A stretch of 35,460 nt of DNA from Thermoanaerobaculales bacterium (GTDB lineage: Bacteria > Acidobacteriota > Thermoanaerobaculia > Thermoanaerobaculales > Sulfomarinibacteraceae): positions 1 to 35,460 of the forward strand of contig JARFRM010000002.1 of NCBI GenBank assembly GCA_029287235.1, given 5' to 3'. The notes beneath the pieces were generated by a model. It was not told the DNA's origin and ran no database searches. It worked only from the letters and a program-made list of their open reading frames with translations. The position numbers were made by a program, and so were the translations under genes. Shown here one piece after another: positions 32,412 to 35,460 of this stretch (position 1 is its first letter; every line of letters begins with the position of its first letter).

Positions 32412-34268
32412 TCATTCCGCCAGACGCAACTTCGCCGTCTCAGCAAACTCGTCCACCTCCCGATCATAGTCCTCTCCCGACACCTTCTCCTTGAGTCGAT
32501 CGGACACCGGCAGGACCATGGCGTAGCCCTTCCAGATCAAGGGCTCACCGGTAGCTTCGATCACAACCCCTCCCTCGGAGACGATGCGACTCGCCTCGGC
32601 GAGCGGGACATCGTGGAAGAGCTCCTCCAGGGCACGCATCCACGCCTCGTACTTCGGCTCGATGAAGGCCACCATCCGCCGACTCTGGGCAGCGACGTGG
32701 AAATTGGACGGCACATAACCGATGCCGTCGAGCTCGAGCACCTCCGCCACCATCACCAGCCAGCCGAGCACCTCCCTGAGCATGCCCAGACCCGGATGGT
32801 TCTGGCCGGGCAGAGGCCGTCGATAGGGGCCGAAGTCGGCCTTGGGGTTCTGCAGCAGCAACCACTCGATGGTCAGGAGTTCGCAGTCGGGGACCATTCG
32901 CGAGTCGCGGTTCACACGCAACTCCATCAGGAGCTCTCGGCGCTCGGGCCCATCGTAGATCCGCACCGTCTGACCCACCGGATGCGTCAGATCGACATCG
33001 ACCGTAGGGCTCTCGAAACCGCGCACTCTGATCTGATCGAGGATCCCGAAGCGTTCGAGCAGAAGCTCGACCCCGTGGCGTGAGAAATAGGACAGGAATC
33101 GGGTTTGACGGGGAATGCCCGGGAGAATTCCGGCGAGGTCCTCTTCCGACAGCTTCCAGGTGAAGTCACCCGGCTCCGAGGTCATCGAGCTCGGATCGAT
33201 GGTGTTCCTGATCTCCCGGAACCTGCGCAGGGTCAGCTCCTCATTGCCCGGCGGCTCGATGACCCGGCCGCAAATGAGCCAGCTGAGAAAACGCGCGGTG
33301 TACTTCCACGACCGCGGACCATAGCCGCCGCCGAGCACCATGGCGATTGGCATCCGTCGGTTCTTCCGTCGTGCGATCTCGATGACGAATTGATCGCGGA
33401 CCATCATGCCCCGAGGCGAGATCCGCCAGTTGCCCAAAACGTCGTCATCGGCCGGATCAGCGCCGGCGAGGTAAATCACCAACCCCGGTTTGGTTTCGGC
33501 GAAGACCTCGGGAAGCGTCTTCAGGAGCGTCCCGAGGTAGACCTCATCGCCGACGTCGGCACCGAGGGCGATGGAGGTCGACCCCACCGCAGCGGTGTCT
33601 CCCCAGTCCTCGCCGTGGATGGAGTAGGTGTGAACCGACGGATCCTGGGCGAAGATGGCCCTGGTCCCGTTGCCGTCGTGGATATCGAGATCGACGACCA
33701 ACACCGGTTCGCGAAAACCCCTGGTACGCAGCCGGGTCACGGCCACCGCGATGTCGTTGAAGAGGCAAAAACCCATTCCGGCGTTCCTGGTGGCATGGTG
33801 CTGGCCGCCACCAAGATTGACTGCGACACCGCGATTCTGCAGCGCGAGACGGGTCGCCTGGATGGTTCCCCCAACAGCGAATCGCTGCATCTCGACCACG
33901 CGCTCGAGCTCTTCATCGGTCAGCGGAACACCGAAAATGCGTTCGACGACGTCGTGCCGTTGCAGCGACTCGATGTAGTCCGGGTCGTGCACGTTCAGCA
34001 TGGTGCGAAGCGCAGGGGCTCTCGCCACAAAGAGGTCCGCGGACTCGAAGAGCCCCTCCTCGGCGAGAAAGGCGAGAATCTTGGTCGCCCGTTCGGGGTC
34101 CAGGGGCACCACTCCCAGGCTGTGCTCGTACGCTTCGTGGTACACCGTGGCGAGGCCGCTGCCGGTGAACCGCAGGTTCAACCTCCGCCACCCGCGACGG
34201 ACCTCGTGGATCACCCGGGACGGCAGACCAGGATGGTTGCTTCCGCGGCGCTGGGGTGATTCGGTCAT
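32412..34268 (-). CDS. Histone-deacetylase-fold protein with extra C-terminal domain
   Basis: A 618-residue protein. Residues 38-335 are an arginase/deacetylase fold: VYHEAYEHSLG, LNVHDPDYIESL, GGGQHHATRNAGMGFCLFND (His157, His158), DLDIHDGNGTRAIF (zinc ligands Asp195, His197), AGADPADDDVLG (third ligand Asp271) and GGGYG (Tyr316). All catalytic residues are present, so it should be an active Zn-dependent amidohydrolase (protein lysine, acetoin-like or polyamine deacetylase; substrate unknown). About 280 further residues follow (LSYFSRHGVELLLERFGIL, LLTIEWLLLQNPKADFGPYRRPLPGQNHPGLGMLREVLGWLVMVAEVL) with no family I can name. ATG 34268 lacks SD; TATACT ends six bases before it. Confidence 0.88.
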   Translation of the reverse strand: MTESPQRRGSNHPGLPSRVIHEVRRGWRRLNLRFTGSGLATVYHEAYEHSLGVVPLDPERATKILAFLAEEGLFESADLFVARAPALRTMLNVHDPDYIESLQRHDVVERIFGVPLTDEELERVVEMQRFAVGGTIQATRLALQNRGVAVNLGGGQHHATRNAGMGFCLFNDIAVAVTRLRTRGFREPVLVVDLDIHDGNGTRAIFAQDPSVHTYSIHGEDWGDTAAVGSTSIALGADVGDEVYLGTLLKTLPEVFAETKPGLVIYLAGADPADDDVLGNWRISPRGMMVRDQFVIEIARRKNRRMPIAMVLGGGYGPRSWKYTARFLSWLICGRVIEPPGNEELTLRRFREIRNTIDPSSMTSEPGDFTWKLSEEDLAGILPGIPRQTRFLSYFSRHGVELLLERFGILDQIRVRGFESPTVDVDLTHPVGQTVRIYDGPERRELLMELRVNRDSRMVPDCELLTIEWLLLQNPKADFGPYRRPLPGQNHPGLGMLREVLGWLVMVAEVLELDGIGYVPSNFHVAAQSRRMVAFIEPKYEAWMRALEELFHDVPLAEASRIVSEGGVVIEATGEPLIWKGYAMVLPVSDRLKEKVSGEDYDREVDEFAETAKLRLAE

Positions 34269-34298
34269 GGGAGCAGTATAGGCGGGTAGGAATGAGGG

Positions 34299-34354
34299 GG
34301 TTGGAAAGTTAGAAGGTTAGAAGGTTAGAAGGTTAGAAGGTTAGAAGGTCAGAG
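34299..34354. repeat. Tandem octamer array (GGTTAGAA, 7 units)
   Basis: GGTTGGAA, AGTTAGAA, four exact GGTTAGAA, then GGTCAGAG: seven 8-mers back to back, between the TraB gene end (34414) and the deacetylase start (34268). CTAACTTTCT at 34391-34400 looks like one inverted unit. Confidence 0.95.
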
Positions 34355-34413
34355 ATTACCGGGGAGTACGCTTTCTCTCCTTTTCACTCTCTAACTTTCT
34401 CGCCTCTCGCAAA

Positions 34414-35319
34414 TTACATCTGCTCGACCTGGTAACCCTTTGCCTTCAACAACTCGATCAACCCCTGATCGCCCACCAGGTGGAGGGCCCCGACCACCAC
34501 CATGGCGTCGACATCTCCCTTGAACAGCTCCTCGATCGCGGGCAACCACCGGATGTTGCGTTCGGTCACCAGCCGATCAAAGAGCGCCTCGTGGCCTTCG
34601 AAACCGTCGATCAGGAGCGCCTCGATCTTCGCCGAATTCCCGATCTCCCAAGCAGCCACGAGATCGTCCACGAGCGGAATCATGGTGTCCAGCTCCGTCA
34701 GGGTGTACTGGAGAAAATCCGCGCTCTCTTCCTCCGACATCTCGGCAAAGAGGGAGACCTGGAACTCGATGGACTCCAACCCGCGTTGCGGTTTGCCGTC
34801 AGCCTTCGCCCTCGAACTGAAATAAGCATCAATGCCCTGGGAACCGAGATAGCCGGCTCGCATCAGCTCGAAGGAGGTCATGCTCAGCGCGACCATCCAC
34901 GGCTTCATCTTCGAGAAACCACCGATGTCCATTCCGAGATCCCCGAGGCGCCGGGACACCTCGTCATGGAGCTCCGTGGGCACGACGTCGGCCAGGGTCG
35001 CGTCACCCTCCAGCGTGCCTGCAGAGAGCAGTGAGACCGCCGCTCCGCCGAGCTCGTCGACATCGGTTTCGAAGACCACCATCCCCGCGCGGTCAAAGGC
35101 GCGTTCGATGGATGCTCCCAGGGGATAGGCGTCTTTCTTCATGAAGTGAATCGAGCCCAGGAGATAGACCGATCGGTTGCCGGAGGAGACTCGCCACAGA
35201 AACGAAGACTCCTCGGCGTCGCCGCTCGCGGCAGGAGTCGGGAAAGGCGTCACCATGACAAGAAGCAGCGCTGCCGCAAATCGAACCTGCATCGACCGGG
35301 AGGCGATTGGTTCGATCAT
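34414..35319 (-). CDS. TraB/GumN-family exported protein
   Basis: A 301-residue protein with an N-terminal signal (MQVRFAAALLLVMVTPFPTPAASG). Family marks: FLWRVSSGNRSVYLLGSIHFMKKDAYPLG (about 40-68), MVVFETDVDEL, KPWMVALSMTSFELMRAGYLGSQGIDAYFSSRA, RGLESIEFQVSLF and the end VVGALHLVGDQGLIELLKAKGYQVEQM. TraB/GumN proteins have two GxxH motifs and are proposed metalloproteases (Tiki-like); both are visible (GSIH, GALH). ATG 35319 overlaps the preceding stop (ATGA); ATG 35292 would give a more usual signal-peptide start. Role unknown. Confidence 0.9.
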   Translation of the reverse strand: MIEPIASRSMQVRFAAALLLVMVTPFPTPAASGDAEESSFLWRVSSGNRSVYLLGSIHFMKKDAYPLGASIERAFDRAGMVVFETDVDELGGAAVSLLSAGTLEGDATLADVVPTELHDEVSRRLGDLGMDIGGFSKMKPWMVALSMTSFELMRAGYLGSQGIDAYFSSRAKADGKPQRGLESIEFQVSLFAEMSEEESADFLQYTLTELDTMIPLVDDLVAAWEIGNSAKIEALLIDGFEGHEALFDRLVTERNIRWLPAIEELFKGDVDAMVVVGALHLVGDQGLIELLKAKGYQVEQM

Positions 35320-35460
35320 GACTCAGCCACCAGGTCGAGGAAGAGCGGGAGCAAGCGGGATGTTTCCGGGCTGGGGAGGGACCGGAATCCGTCCTCGCTC
35401 CCCGACGGATCGTAGCGATCGATATAGGCGCGATAGCGGTGGAGATTCGCCGCCTGATCG
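35316..35460 (-). CDS. C-terminal fragment of an unidentified gene upstream of TraB/GumN
   Basis: The reverse strand from the right edge to 35316 is open for 47 codons plus stop in the frame whose TGA overlaps the TraB start as ATGA. Third positions are GC-rich, as in real genes here. The visible tail (ANLHRYRAYIDRYDPSG, then SRLLPLFLDLVAES) shows no family I recognise. The coupling suggests a co-transcribed partner. Confidence 0.5.
   Translation of the reverse strand, partial: DQAANLHRYRAYIDRYDPSGSEDGFRSLPSPETSRLLPLFLDLVAES

Noticed and set aside
33105-34259. 384-codon plus-strand open frame opposite the deacetylase
   Set aside because: Low-complexity charged sequence, no SD, and an antisense shadow of an enzyme with intact active site.
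17331-34354. CRISPR array
   Set aside because: The repeats are contiguous 6-8 base words without unique spacers, and no cas gene is present.

Overview
The window is high-GC DNA, almost fully coding, from a Gram-negative, didermic bacterium. Evidence for this is a TonB/ExbB/ExbD system, an OmpA-domain envelope protein, a TRAP transporter with periplasmic parts, a lytic transglycosylase and a TraB/GumN protein. The mixture of a eukaryote-type UDPGP uridylyltransferase, an archaeal-type HMG-CoA synthase module, a TPAT-type TRAP locus and DUF3592 genes would fit Acidobacteriota (for example Thermoanaerobaculia) or a similar deep lineage. That assignment is a low-confidence inference, because no 16S gene or other taxonomic marker is present. 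There is no prophage, insertion sequence, CRISPR array or rRNA. The only RNA gene seen is tRNA-Gly(GCC).

Layout. 1-2900 (minus): a TPAT/TRAP transporter operon, tatT-dctP-dctQ-dctM, whose last gene runs off the left edge. 3028-5145: divergent lytic transglycosylase and UDPGP-family uridylyltransferase. 5248-8579: OmpA-type envelope protein and an MFS/POT-like permease. 8600-8767: a self-contained tRNA-Gly unit with promoter, gene and terminator. 8823-10812: small PH-like membrane protein and an M24B aminopeptidase P. 11318-13951: the operon HMG-CoA synthase, thiolase, DUF35 Zn-ribbon/OB protein, which is the archaeal acetoacetyl-CoA thiolase/HMG-CoA synthase complex in a bacterial setting. 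14132-14503: an ArsR/SmtB metal sensor with no visible metal-handling target. 14619-17319: a translationally coupled triad of membrane DUF3592 protein, small arrestin-like beta protein and P-loop ATPase, for which I know no described function. 17394-19424 (minus): tonB-exbB-exbD. 19725-21749: YceI protein and glutathione reductase. 22102-26128: divergent glycogen phosphorylase and 4-alpha-glucanotransferase, a glycogen/maltodextrin breakdown pair. 26221-28893: degenerate HD-domain protein, class 2 dihydroorotate dehydrogenase and a GT2 glycosyltransferase fused to a Rossmann domain. 28929-32342 (minus): SDR, DprE1-like FAD oxidase and D-Ala-D-Ala carboxypeptidase, coupled. 32412-34268 (minus): histone-deacetylase-fold protein with a long extra C-terminal domain. 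34414-35460 (minus): TraB/GumN protein and the tail of a gene coupled to it.

Two patterns lie outside the genes. First, several intergenic gaps carry short-word tandem arrays, each with its own word: 6-mers at 17331, 7-mers at 20306, inverted 7-mers at 21753 and 22080, 8-mers at 34299, and an 18-bp direct repeat at 11144. One array supplies the stop codon of glycogen phosphorylase. Second, several genes without a Shine-Dalgarno sequence have a -10-like hexamer ending 6 to 10 bases before the start codon, which suggests leaderless transcripts beside ordinary SD-led genes.

Functional links: envelope maintenance and energy-coupled transport (TonB, OmpA, transglycosylase, DacB, DprE1-like pair), storage glucan metabolism (UDPGP, GlgP, MalQ) and the entry to the mevalonate pathway. 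The DUF3592 triad and the archaeal-type HMGCS module are the strongest candidates for follow-up.
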